Of a stretch of 62,023 bases of DNA, positions 52,628 through 61,498 are shown piece after piece. The translations under genes and the position numbers were made by a program. Below the pieces are notes generated by a model that ran no database searches, had not been told where the DNA came from, and worked only from the letters and a program-made list of their open reading frames with translations. The DNA is from Lautropia sp. (GTDB lineage Bacteria; Pseudomonadota; Gammaproteobacteria; Burkholderiales; Burkholderiaceae_E). Each line of letters begins with the position of its first letter. Positions within the stretch are counted from its first letter, which is position 1. The stretch lies in assembly GCA_030523825.1 (NCBI GenBank), contig JAUNHU010000002.1:3657-65679 (forward strand). The letters run 5' to 3'.

Positions 52628-54520
52628 ATGAAATCTGCAAAAAGCATGCTCATGGTTTCCGCCTGCCTGTCGGCGATGGGGCTGGCCGGATGCTCCGACG
52701 GAGGCAGTACAGACGCAGGCACGGGGCAACCCGTACAGGAGAGCGCAGGCGCCAAGGACGACGCAGGTGGCACACAGCAGGGAAACGGCAGCAGCTATGG
52801 CGCGCCCGGAACGACCTACCTCTCGGAAAGCGACCGGAAGCTGTTGCAGGAGCTGAAAGGACAAGGCCCACAAATCGAGCAGGCAGAAGTCGAACTGCAT
52901 GCGATCAATGTGGGCGCTGGTGCGATCAGCCTGAACGCCCTGAAATCCGTTGAACTTTGCGCAGACTCCGAATGCCAGCCCTTGAATATCACGACGACTG
53001 CCGGAAAGACCATTGCTGCCACCACGGATGGCACAGCGTTGGCACTGGGTAAAACAACCTTGAAGGCCGGTACATTCACGCACCTCAAGGTACGCCTGAG
53101 CGATGCCAATGGCAAGGATGTGGAGAAAAGCCTGAAATTCCGCGATCCCGTTCCCGCAAACCTGCTGGCAACCAAAGTGCAGGCATTGCTCGCCATCGGC
53201 CGCTCGCCGGGATGCGAAGGCGAGGATTGCCTACAGGCTGTTTCCGCCGCATCGCTTCCGGGTTTTGAGGGCGCCGAGTATGTCTATTACAACCCAACCA
53301 CAGGCTCTGCCAGAAAGGCGCAGCAGCACCTGGATGTGAACATGCCGCCGGGCATGCTCAAAGAGGCTGAGATCTTTGCTGCGATGGTGACAGATACGGG
53401 GGGCATGCACCCCCACGTGGAAATCATGCCGAGGGTGAATCTGTTCGCCCCGATGAAAGCAGAGATCCATTCGTATGCGGATGGCAAGAACAGATTCAAA
53501 TCCTATGATGAGGGTAAGTCACTTGGTTTGAATGAATCGCAGATTCTAGAGGTTGAAAATCCTTATGAATTGCGGGTTGTGGGCAAGGGTGGTGCTGATG
53601 ATGGGCTTTCAGGAAAGCGTGAGATCAAGAGAATAGATACCTGTATCGAGAGGCTGGATAATGCAGTTTTCAAAAGGGCATTGAAGAATCTGGTGTCATC
53701 AGGGGGGATGTACTATCAGGATCCTGGGGTGTGCCAGAATGTTCCGCCAAACGTTCATATAGCCATCACGTTAATTTATGGAAACGGGATGTTGCATGAC
53801 GTTGTATTTGATGACTATAGTGAGCATAAATACGCTACGGTGCGCAACTCCACTCCCATAGGCGTGCAGGTTGAACGCTATGATTTTGGTCAGGGGGTTA
53901 GCCTGCGTCGAGTGGATGATTTCCCAGGGTTTGATATCCTGATAAATGGATTTCTTTGGGAGGGGAATAAGGCATTTTCCTGGGATCCCGACCCGGTAGG
54001 CCGGCCTCTGGGGTACGTAAAGGGCCTTGATGTTGCGAATGACGAGAGATTGGTTATCGGGAGAAATACCGATGAAAATGGCGATTCCGATGGTCCTAAA
54101 CGAGTTGTTGAGATATTGGAGGGTTCTGTATTGCCGAGATTCAGTCTCTTGACGACTACGGATTATGTGGGCGGAGACGATGTTCGGGCAACGCTGAGTT
54201 CGGATTCTTCCATTCTTGTGGAGGGTAAATGCAGGTATGAGGCCGAATTTGAGCGTCGTTCTGCCGTTGGGTTTGCACCTGATGGCTTGGTTGTCTTTGT
54301 GTCGTCGAGCGGGGATAGCAAGACAGACAACAATGAATTGTGCGAGATATTCAAGGCACTTGATGTAACCTGGGCCGTGCGCATGGATGGAGGGACTGCT
54401 GCGTCAATGAGCGTCAACGGATCCCTTGTAAATCCTTTGGGTGGTTTTAGTGCTCTCGCGTTCGGACAAGGCAGGCGTGTCGCCTGGGCGTTTGGTGCTC
54501 GTTCTGAGCTGCCGCGCTGA
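52628..54520 (+). CDS. Lipoprotein with a phosphodiester glycosidase-like C-terminus
   Basis: 630-residue predicted lipoprotein; the lipobox is GLAGC (Cys about residue 22), followed by a Gly/Ala/Asp linker. The middle region is unrecognised. Residues about 370-625 resemble the NAGPA/DUF2233 phosphodiester-glycosidase fold: NSTPIGVQVERYDFG, RRSAVGFAPDGLVVFV and the hallmark RMDGGTAASMSVNG. From about base 53,490 the DNA becomes distinctly AT-richer, with codons such as ATA, AGA and TTA, unlike its N-terminal part and its neighbours, suggesting a mosaic or acquired gene. ATG 52628 is preceded by ACGAGG. Confidence 0.75.
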   Translation: MKSAKSMLMVSACLSAMGLAGCSDGGSTDAGTGQPVQESAGAKDDAGGTQQGNGSSYGAPGTTYLSESDRKLLQELKGQGPQIEQAEVELHAINVGAGAISLNALKSVELCADSECQPLNITTTAGKTIAATTDGTALALGKTTLKAGTFTHLKVRLSDANGKDVEKSLKFRDPVPANLLATKVQALLAIGRSPGCEGEDCLQAVSAASLPGFEGAEYVYYNPTTGSARKAQQHLDVNMPPGMLKEAEIFAAMVTDTGGMHPHVEIMPRVNLFAPMKAEIHSYADGKNRFKSYDEGKSLGLNESQILEVENPYELRVVGKGGADDGLSGKREIKRIDTCIERLDNAVFKRALKNLVSSGGMYYQDPGVCQNVPPNVHIAITLIYGNGMLHDVVFDDYSEHKYATVRNSTPIGVQVERYDFGQGVSLRRVDDFPGFDILINGFLWEGNKAFSWDPDPVGRPLGYVKGLDVANDERLVIGRNTDENGDSDGPKRVVEILEGSVLPRFSLLTTTDYVGGDDVRATLSSDSSILVEGKCRYEAEFERRSAVGFAPDGLVVFVSSSGDSKTDNNELCEIFKALDVTWAVRMDGGTAASMSVNGSLVNPLGGFSALAFGQGRRVAWAFGARSELPR

Positions 54521-54571
54521 GTGTTTTCCCCTGCGTGGTGGTAGCCCCCTCTCTTGACCAGGGGGTATGGT

Positions 54572-54609
54572 CATCAGGCAGCACTCCCCCTTGGGGAGGC
54601 TGTCTGATG
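54572..54609. repeat. Compound inverted repeat after the lipoprotein gene
   Basis: CATCAG/CTGATG, CAG/CTG and CTCCCC/GGGGAG nest to form a hairpin at 54572-54609. No T-run follows. The 54521-54792 interval otherwise holds small hairpins only. Confidence 0.5.
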
Positions 54610-54792
54610 CCGTTGCTGCTGGTGGTTTCTGATACAAGAACCACTTTCGGTGCGTCAGCGGGGGGCATCTGACCTCGGCATGTGAGCCCGAAGCCGGGGC
54701 AATCCTCTGCCTCGGCTCCTTGCAAAGCCTCTCCATTGACGATGGCCCTAGCATCAGGCAACCACATCGCACAACCGTTCAAGGTGCCTGGC

Positions 54793-55227
54793 ATGCGCTA
54801 CCAGATCAGATCCTTCCTGAACGTGGGGAACAGAGAGGTCTTTGAGTTTTGCCGCTCCAGGCAGGGGTTCTGCAGCCATTTCCCGTTTCCGGTCGAGTGG
54901 AAAGAAGGCGCAGATGTGTCATGGGAGGAGGGCGATTTCATCGACTTCCGCTACAGGGCTTATGGAATATGGCTGCGTCATCGCGCACGTGTCAGTGCCT
55001 GCGACCCTCCCCGGATGTTCACCGATGTGCAGGAGACCGGGCTCTACCGGAAGTTTGTGCACACGCACCGTTTCGAGCCGGAGGGCAACGGAACATGGGT
55101 GATCGACGATATCGAATTTACCCTTGGCTATGGGGCGCTGCTGGATCGCCTGTTCGGCTGGCCGACCATTCATGCCGTTTTCAGGAAACGGCATCGCAAC
55201 CTGCAGAAAATCTTCGGTCTGGGCTGA
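54793..55227 (+). CDS. SRPBCC family protein
   Basis: Small START/polyketide-cyclase-like protein of 144 residues, ligand unknown. Typical features are the early YQIRSFLNVGNREVFEF strand-helix, the central FRYRAYGIWLRHRARV, and the C-terminal FVHTHRFEPEGNGTWVIDDI and YGALLDRLFG. Such proteins bind hydrophobic ligands in a deep pocket. ATG 54793 is chosen from the alignment of the first strand. A 60-base decayed copy lies 2.3 kb upstream, on the other side of the lipoprotein gene. Confidence 0.8.
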   Translation: MRYQIRSFLNVGNREVFEFCRSRQGFCSHFPFPVEWKEGADVSWEEGDFIDFRYRAYGIWLRHRARVSACDPPRMFTDVQETGLYRKFVHTHRFEPEGNGTWVIDDIEFTLGYGALLDRLFGWPTIHAVFRKRHRNLQKIFGLG

Positions 55228-55405
55228 TCCTGAACCGTTGCTGACCAGACGCCAGTAGCCATGAGGTTCGTGACGATCAACTCAGGGTACTTGAGCCACC
55301 ACCCCATACCCCCACCCCCAGCAAGGCCGAATCCCCCTCCGGGTGCGCTTTCGCGGCCAAGGGTTCATAATTCTGCCTTTTGACTCACCGCCGCCCGGCA
55401 ACCCC

Positions 55406-56188
55406 ATGAGCAAGGCATTCTTCGAGGCCGAAGTCCTCACCGTCCACCACTGGACCGACCGTCTTTTCAGCTTCACCACCACCCGCGACATGGCCCTGCG
55501 CTTCAAGAACGGCCATTTCACGATGATCGGCCTGCCCGGCGAGGAGGGTACCAAGCCCGTCCTGCGTGCCTACAGCATCGCCAGCGCCAACTACGAGGAA
55601 ACGCTGGAGTTCCTCAGCATCAAGGTGCCCAACGGCCCGCTCACCTCGCGTCTGCAGCACATCAAGCCAGGCGACAAGATCCTCGTCGGCCGCAAGCCCA
55701 CCGGCACCCTCGTCACCGACTACCTGCTCCCCGGCAAGCGCCTCTGGCTGCTGGGTACCGGCACCGGCCTGGCCCCGTGGCTTTCCATCGCGCGCGATCC
55801 CGACACCTACGAGCGTTACGACCAGGTCATCGTCGTGCATGGCGTGCGTGAAGTGGCCGAGCTTTGCTACTACGACCTGTTCACCAGGGACCTGTTCGAG
55901 CACGAGTACCTGGGCGAGATCGTGCAGGGCAAGCTGCTCTACTACCCCACGGTCACGCGCGAACCCTTCCGCAACCAGGGCCGCATCACCACGCTCATCG
56001 AGAACGGCAAGCTGAATGCCGACCTGGGCCTGCCCGGCTTCAACCGGGAAGAAGACCGCATCATGATCTGCGGCAGCCCCGAGATGCTGCGCGACCTGAA
56101 GGAGATGTTCGAGAAGCGCGGCTTCATCGAGGGCAACACCTCCACCCCCGGCGACTTCGTCGTCGAGCGCGCCTTCGCCGAGCAGTAA
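55406..56188 (+). CDS. fpr: Ferredoxin--NADP(+) reductase
   Basis: FAD enzyme shuttling electrons between NADPH and ferredoxin or flavodoxin, serving oxidative-stress and iron-sulfur metabolism. 260 residues. The FAD motif is LRAYSIAS, the NADP-binding motif GTGTGLAPWLSIARDP, the dinucleotide loop MICGSPEMLRDL, and the protein ends VERAFAEQ as in the bacterial Fpr subclass. ATG 55406 matches the family start. A rho-independent terminator follows. Confidence 0.94.
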   Translation: MSKAFFEAEVLTVHHWTDRLFSFTTTRDMALRFKNGHFTMIGLPGEEGTKPVLRAYSIASANYEETLEFLSIKVPNGPLTSRLQHIKPGDKILVGRKPTGTLVTDYLLPGKRLWLLGTGTGLAPWLSIARDPDTYERYDQVIVVHGVREVAELCYYDLFTRDLFEHEYLGEIVQGKLLYYPTVTREPFRNQGRITTLIENGKLNADLGLPGFNREEDRIMICGSPEMLRDLKEMFEKRGFIEGNTSTPGDFVVERAFAEQ

Positions 56189-56222
56189 GCCCACAGCCTG
56201 CCGCCAACCGGCCCCACCACGG

Positions 56223-56256
56223 CCCCGCATGCCACCAGCACGCGGGGTCTCTTTTT
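56223..56256 (+). terminator. Terminator of fpr
   Basis: CCCCGC (56223-56228) pairs with GCGGGG (56242-56247), with inner TGC/GCA pairs, followed by TCTCTTTTT. From 56257 to 56640 I see no gene. Confidence 0.75.
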
Positions 56257-56643
56257 GTGTGGTTGCTGGCGCCAAGACACCTTGCGCGGTGCAGACCTGC
56301 ATCCAGCAGGGCAGGGGAAGGCAGTTTTTCATGCCAGGGGTTTCTGTCGTTCCTGCAAGCATCGGGCGACAAAAGGCGCTTTCCGCAGACGGGTGCAGCA
56401 TCGGTCTGTTGTGCGCTGGCAACGATTCAGGGAAATCCCCATGCTGGAGAGAATCCTGCCACCGATGCAGGCAGGCCGGTGCCTGGCTCAGCAGGCAGGG
56501 CCTCGACGCAGAACCTCAAACCCCCGAGCATACCCGCTTCGTCCTCGTTTCTGGCGCCATCGGGGCGTGGCAATGTCCCTTCCCTTGTCAGGGGAAGGCA
56601 TCAGGGGCTAAGGTTTGAACACCCATTGAGCGACCAGTTTCTG

Positions 56644-56697
56644 TTGTTGTTTCCGACAAAAAACTGGTATAAGTTCTCATTGGCATAATCATTGATA
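56644..56697 (+). promoter_or_regulatory. Fur-controlled promoter of the siderophore receptor
   Basis: TTGTTG (56644-56649), 18-base spacer, TATAAG (56668-56673). A Fur-type 7-1-7 site with core ATAATCATT follows at 56683-56697 (GCATAATCATTGATA), over the predicted start near 56680. Iron-replete repression by Fur is inferred. Confidence 0.65.
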
Positions 56698-56881
56698 AAA
56701 ACTCGCGCCGTCATGCCGCTGGCTGACCATGTCGTTCCTCCCCGGGGCGATGAGGTTCCGCCGGTTCGGACGCCAGGATGTTCCTTTGCCTTGGCCGGCA
56801 ACCGCCAGTGCCAATGGCACGCAGACGCGGCTTCCTGTACCGCCCGAGCGCGCTTTGTTCAACCCCAGGGAAACTCGTCTC

Positions 56882-59158
56882 ATGGCTTTCCGGAAGCACC
56901 GTCACACCGCGCGCCTGTCGATTCTGGCAGCAGCCCTCACCCCCCTGTTCCTCCCCGCCGCCCAGGCGCAGGACGTTACCGAACTGCCCGAAATCGAGGT
57001 GCTCGACACCGCCGAGCAGGCATGGAAGCAGGCGCCCGGCGTCTCCACCGTCACCAACAAGGATCTGACCGAAACGCCGGCCAGTGACATCGCTGAAGTG
57101 CTGCGCAAGCAGCCCGGCGTCAACCTCACGGGTAACTCCACCAGTGGCCAGCGCGGCAACAACCGTCAGATCGACCTGCGTGGCATGGGTCCGGAAAACA
57201 CCCTCATCCTCATCGACGGCAAGCCGGTGAACAGCCGCGGCGCCGTGCGCTATGGCTGGCGCGGCGAGCGTGACACCCGCGGTGACATGAACTGGGTGCC
57301 CACCGAAGCCATCGAACAGATCGAAGTCCACCGTGGTCCGGCGGCTGCCCGCTACGGCAACGGGGCGGCAGGTGGTGTGGTCAACATCATCACCCGTGAT
57401 GTACCGAAGGAGTTCTCCGGCACGGCCTCGCTCTACTACAAGCTGCCGCATGACTCCATCGACGGTGAATCGCGTCGTGCCAGCCTCAGCCTGGCCGGCC
57501 CGATCGCCGAGAACTTCGGCTATCGCCTTACCGCCAGTGGCTCGAAGACCGATTCCGATGCCTGGGACATCAACCGCGATCATGCCTCCACCCGGGTAGG
57601 CCCGTTTGCCGGCACCTTCCCGGCCGGCCGCGAAGGCGTGCGTGACCGCAACGTGAGCGGCCGCCTCACCTGGAAGCCGGTCAAGGGCCACACCATCGAC
57701 CTCGATCTCGCCTTTGCGCGCCAGGGCAACATCTACACCGGCGACACGCAGAACACCAACAACTTCGTCATGCAGAACGGCCGGCTGGCGCCCGCATCCC
57801 AGACCGTGCAGAACGCGCTGGGTAGCGAAACCAACCGGATGTATCGCTCCACCTATTCGCTCACGCACAAGGGCCGCTACGACAACCGTGTGTCCTCCAC
57901 CGCCTATGTGCAGTATGAGCGCACCCGTAACACCCGTCTCAACGAAGGTCTGGCCGGCGGTACCGAAGGGCTGTTTTCCAATGCCAATTTCAGCGACGGC
58001 CTGCTCGACACCCTCACCCTGCATGGTGACGTGAACATCCCGACCAGTCTCGGCGGGCTGGATCACGTGCTCACCATCGGCGCCGAGTGGGTGAACCAGG
58101 ACTTTGAGGACCGGAACTCGTTCACGCAGGACATGGCCGAAGGCGGCAATATCCCGGGTCTGGCCGACAGTGGCCGCAGCAGCGACATTTCCGCCCGCAT
58201 CGCCTCCATCTACATCGAGGACAACATTGCGGTTGGCACCGGCACCACCATCACGCCGGGGGTGCGCTTCGACCACCACGACACCGTGGGCGCCAACTGG
58301 AGCCCCTCGCTCAACGTCTCGCACATGCTGGCCGAAGGGCTGACGCTGAAGGCCGGTATCGCCCGCGCCTACAAGGCGCCCAACCTCTATCAGCTCAACC
58401 CCAACTACCTGCTGTTCAGCCGTGGCATCGGCTGCTGGGGCGGCAATGGCGCCTGCTACCTGGTCGGCAACGACAACCTCGAAGCCGAGACCAGCGTCAA
58501 CAAGGAACTGGGTATCGAGTTTGCCAACGACACCATGCTGGCTGGCCTCACCTACTTCCACAACGCCTACCGCAACAAGATCGAGGCAGGTCACACCCCC
58601 ATCGGCAACGCCGTGGGCGGCACCGGACAGTGGGCCAATGCCGAGATCTTCCAGTGGAGCAACGTGCCCAAGGCCGTCATCTCGGGTGTCGAAGGCGCCT
58701 TCAACTACAAGTTCACGCCCAGCCTGAGCTGGAACAACAACATCACCTACATCATCGACAGCAAGAACAAGCGCACCGACGAGCAGTTGTCCATCATTCC
58801 GAAGTACACCCTGAACTCGCGTCTGGGATGGCAGGCCACCAACGCGCTGGAAGTCTTCAGCACGGTCACCTGGTACGGCAAGCAGGAGCCCAACAAGTAC
58901 GACTTCCAGGGCCGCCCGCTGCAGGGTGAAGAGCTCACCACGCGCAGCCCCTATGCGCTGGTTGGCATCGGTGGCAAATACGCCATCAACAACAAGGTCA
59001 GCGTGGGCTTCGGCGTCGAGAACCTGTTCGACAAGCGTCTCTATCGCCGTGGCAACGCCATCGGCGTGAACAACCCGCGCACCATCTGGGGTGCCGGTGC
59101 AGCCAGCTACAACGAGCCGGGCCGCGCCTACTACCTCAGCCTCAGCGGCAACTTCTGA
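56882..59158 (+). CDS. TonB-dependent siderophore receptor, FepA-like
   Basis: Outer-membrane receptor of 758 residues for ferric siderophores. The signal peptide ends PAAQAQ (about residue 29). The TonB box region is LPEIEVLDT; the plug domain (about 50-160) has DIAEVLRKQPGVNL, NRQIDLRGMGPENTLILIDG and VEVHRGPAAARYGNGAAGGVVNI-like sequence. The barrel ends with GRAYYLSLSGNF. A Cys pair in an extracellular loop (GIGCWGGNGACYL) and overall sequence favour the FepA/PfeA/BfeA group binding catecholates. ATG 56882 gives the proper signal peptide; a ~200-base leader separates it from the Fur-controlled promoter. Confidence 0.92.
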   Translation: MAFRKHRHTARLSILAAALTPLFLPAAQAQDVTELPEIEVLDTAEQAWKQAPGVSTVTNKDLTETPASDIAEVLRKQPGVNLTGNSTSGQRGNNRQIDLRGMGPENTLILIDGKPVNSRGAVRYGWRGERDTRGDMNWVPTEAIEQIEVHRGPAAARYGNGAAGGVVNIITRDVPKEFSGTASLYYKLPHDSIDGESRRASLSLAGPIAENFGYRLTASGSKTDSDAWDINRDHASTRVGPFAGTFPAGREGVRDRNVSGRLTWKPVKGHTIDLDLAFARQGNIYTGDTQNTNNFVMQNGRLAPASQTVQNALGSETNRMYRSTYSLTHKGRYDNRVSSTAYVQYERTRNTRLNEGLAGGTEGLFSNANFSDGLLDTLTLHGDVNIPTSLGGLDHVLTIGAEWVNQDFEDRNSFTQDMAEGGNIPGLADSGRSSDISARIASIYIEDNIAVGTGTTITPGVRFDHHDTVGANWSPSLNVSHMLAEGLTLKAGIARAYKAPNLYQLNPNYLLFSRGIGCWGGNGACYLVGNDNLEAETSVNKELGIEFANDTMLAGLTYFHNAYRNKIEAGHTPIGNAVGGTGQWANAEIFQWSNVPKAVISGVEGAFNYKFTPSLSWNNNITYIIDSKNKRTDEQLSIIPKYTLNSRLGWQATNALEVFSTVTWYGKQEPNKYDFQGRPLQGEELTTRSPYALVGIGGKYAINNKVSVGFGVENLFDKRLYRRGNAIGVNNPRTIWGAGAASYNEPGRAYYLSLSGNF

Positions 59159-59249
59159 TAACGCCGCTGCCTGCGCAGCGGCGCCTTGTCCGCCCTTCCG
59201 GTGTCGATACCGGGTGAGTGTCTCGGGCAAAAGAAGTGTTTGCACCTAC

Positions 59250-59278
59250 AGAAAAGGCCGGATATTCCGGCCTTTTCT
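59250..59278. terminator. Bidirectional terminator between the receptor gene and amtB
   Basis: AGAAAAGGCCGGA (59250-59262) and TCCGGCCTTTTCT (59266-59278) are perfect complements around TAT, giving T-rich ends on both strands. A second hairpin CGCCGCTGC/GCAGCGGCG lies just after the receptor stop. Confidence 0.85.
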
Positions 59279-59307
59279 GCGCATGAAATTGCTGTCCTTC
59301 AGGACAC

Positions 59308-60621
59308 TCAATGGTGGTAAGCCGACTCGCCGTGTGAAGTCAGATCCAGCCCTTCACGCTCTGCATCGGTGCTCACACGCAGCCCAACCGTTGCCTTGGC
59401 AACAAGAAAACCGAGAGCAGCCACCGCGGCAGACCACAGCATTGTCAGCAGCACGCCCTTGATCTGCACCCAGACCTGGGTGCCCATCGAATAGTTCTCC
59501 AGGCCCACGCCACCCAGTGCCGGTGACACGAACACGCCGGTGAGCACTGCACCGACGATGCCGCCCAGTCCGTGAATGCCGAACACGTCGAAGGCATCAT
59601 CGGCGCCCAGCAGGCGTTTCAGCCCGCTGACTCCCCACACGCAGAGCAGGCCACTGAGCATGCCGATGACAATGGCACCCATCGGGCCGACGAAGCCGGC
59701 AGCGGGCGTCACACCCACCAGTCCGGCGATGGAGCCCGAAACGGCACCCAACAGGGACGCCTTGCCCTTGATGAAGGTTTCTGCAATGAGCCAGCCGATG
59801 ACTGCGGCGCTGGAGGCGAGGATGGTGTTCATGAAGGCAAGTCCGGCGATGCCGTTCGCAGCTCCTGCCGAACCGGCGTTGAAACCAAACCATCCCACCC
59901 ACAGCAGGCAGGCACCCACCATCGTCAGGGTAAGACTGTGTGGCGCGAAGGACTCACGGCCGAGCCCGGTTCGCTTGCCGACAAGATAGGCGCCCACCAG
60001 TCCGGCCGTGCCGGCGTTGATGTGGATGACGGTGCCTCCCGCAAAATCCAGCGCGCCGTCCTTGGCCAGCAGGCCACCGCCCCAGATCATGTGGGCCACC
60101 GGAACATAGCAGAAGGTGAACCAGATCAGCGCAAAGACGATCACGGCAGCAAAACGGATGCGCTCGGCAAAAGAGCCAACCGTCAGCGCCATCGTGATGG
60201 CCGCGAATGCAGCCTGAAAGGCAATGAACACATACTCGGGCACGGTTTGCAGAGTGCCTGACATCGTCTCGGGGGTCACGCCTTTCAGGAAGGCAAGCGA
60301 GAAATTGCCAAACAGGACACCATCTCCCTTGAAGGCAAGCGAATAGCCATACAGCGCCCAGAGAAAGGTGCTCAGCGCAAAGAGCACGAACACCTGCATC
60401 AGCACCGACACCATGTTCTTGCTGCGTGCCAGACCGCCATAGAAAAGAGCCAGTCCCGGCAGGCTCATCATGATGACCAACAGGGTCGAGGTCATCATCC
60501 AGGCGGTGTCGCCCGTATCAAGCGCCGGATTGGCAGCTGTGGCGTGGGCAGGACTGCATGCCAGAAAGAGGGAAGCCAGCAGCATGAAAGTGGCAGGCGG
60601 CTGCCGGAGGTGCAGGGGCAT
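59308..60621 (-). CDS. amtB: Ammonium transporter AmtB
   Basis: Inner-membrane ammonium channel, about 437 residues, 11 spans after a signal peptide ending SPAHATA. Signatures: LDTGDTAWMMTSTLLV, VPVAHMIWGGG, HINAGTAGLVGAYLVG and FGIHGLGGIVGA. The start is uncertain. ATG 60621 gives a normal signal peptide. ATG 60765 overlaps the glnK stop by one base (TGATG), and ATG 60729 has AGGA at good distance, but both put the signal peptide far inside. glnK lies directly upstream, as in most bacteria. Confidence 0.93.
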   Translation of the reverse strand: MPLHLRQPPATFMLLASLFLACSPAHATAANPALDTGDTAWMMTSTLLVIMMSLPGLALFYGGLARSKNMVSVLMQVFVLFALSTFLWALYGYSLAFKGDGVLFGNFSLAFLKGVTPETMSGTLQTVPEYVFIAFQAAFAAITMALTVGSFAERIRFAAVIVFALIWFTFCYVPVAHMIWGGGLLAKDGALDFAGGTVIHINAGTAGLVGAYLVGKRTGLGRESFAPHSLTLTMVGACLLWVGWFGFNAGSAGAANGIAGLAFMNTILASSAAVIGWLIAETFIKGKASLLGAVSGSIAGLVGVTPAAGFVGPMGAIVIGMLSGLLCVWGVSGLKRLLGADDAFDVFGIHGLGGIVGAVLTGVFVSPALGGVGLENYSMGTQVWVQIKGVLLTMLWSAAVAALGFLVAKATVGLRVSTDAEREGLDLTSHGESAYHH

Positions 60622-60764
60622 CGGGCGGGAGACGAGCGTGCCGGCACATGGCAGGGCCATTCCTGAAGGAGAAAGACGGGGGCAAGTGCCGTCCTGGCGG
60701 GTGATGACGGGGGAATGGCTTTTTGTCATGGCAGTCATTCCTGAGAAGATTGGATGGCGGGACA

Positions 60765-61205
<441 letters not shown>

Positions 61206-61209
61206 TCAA

Positions 61210-61226
61210 AGCAGGAATCGTGCCAA
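61210..61226 (-). promoter_or_regulatory. Sigma-54 promoter of glnK-amtB
   Basis: Minus-strand TTGGCACGATTCCTGCT (61226-61210) matches the -24/-12 consensus YTGGCACG-N4-TTGCW with one change (CTGCT). An inverted repeat CCGT/ACGG lies just upstream at 61228-61240. NtrC-dependent activation under nitrogen limitation is inferred. Confidence 0.75.
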
Positions 61227-61433
61227 CCCGTCAAAAACGGTTCCCGCCAGAATTGAAACGGCCCCAGCATGCAGGAACGACGAGGGAAACCGGGGAGATC
61301 GGCAGTGTTCTCTCGTCCGAAGGGCATGTGTCGCCTGGACGGCAGAATGCCTGTTGGCAGCGCATGCCAGAGCCAATATGCGCCATGATGGTGCGCTTCA
61401 GGGCGCGGATGATGACGCAGGAATGGCGGCATC

Positions 61434-61458
61434 AAAAAAGGCGCCACAAGGGCACCTT
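61434..61458 (-). terminator. Terminator of the Fic gene
   Basis: Minus strand AAGGTGCC (61458-61451) pairs with GGCGCCTT (61445-61438), one G-U pair, five-base loop, then T-run to 61434. It lies 40 bases after the Fic stop. From 61227 to 61433 no gene is seen. Confidence 0.75.
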
Positions 61459-61498
61459 CAGCATGGGATGTCTCGCCGGTTTTATCCCGGCAACAGAT

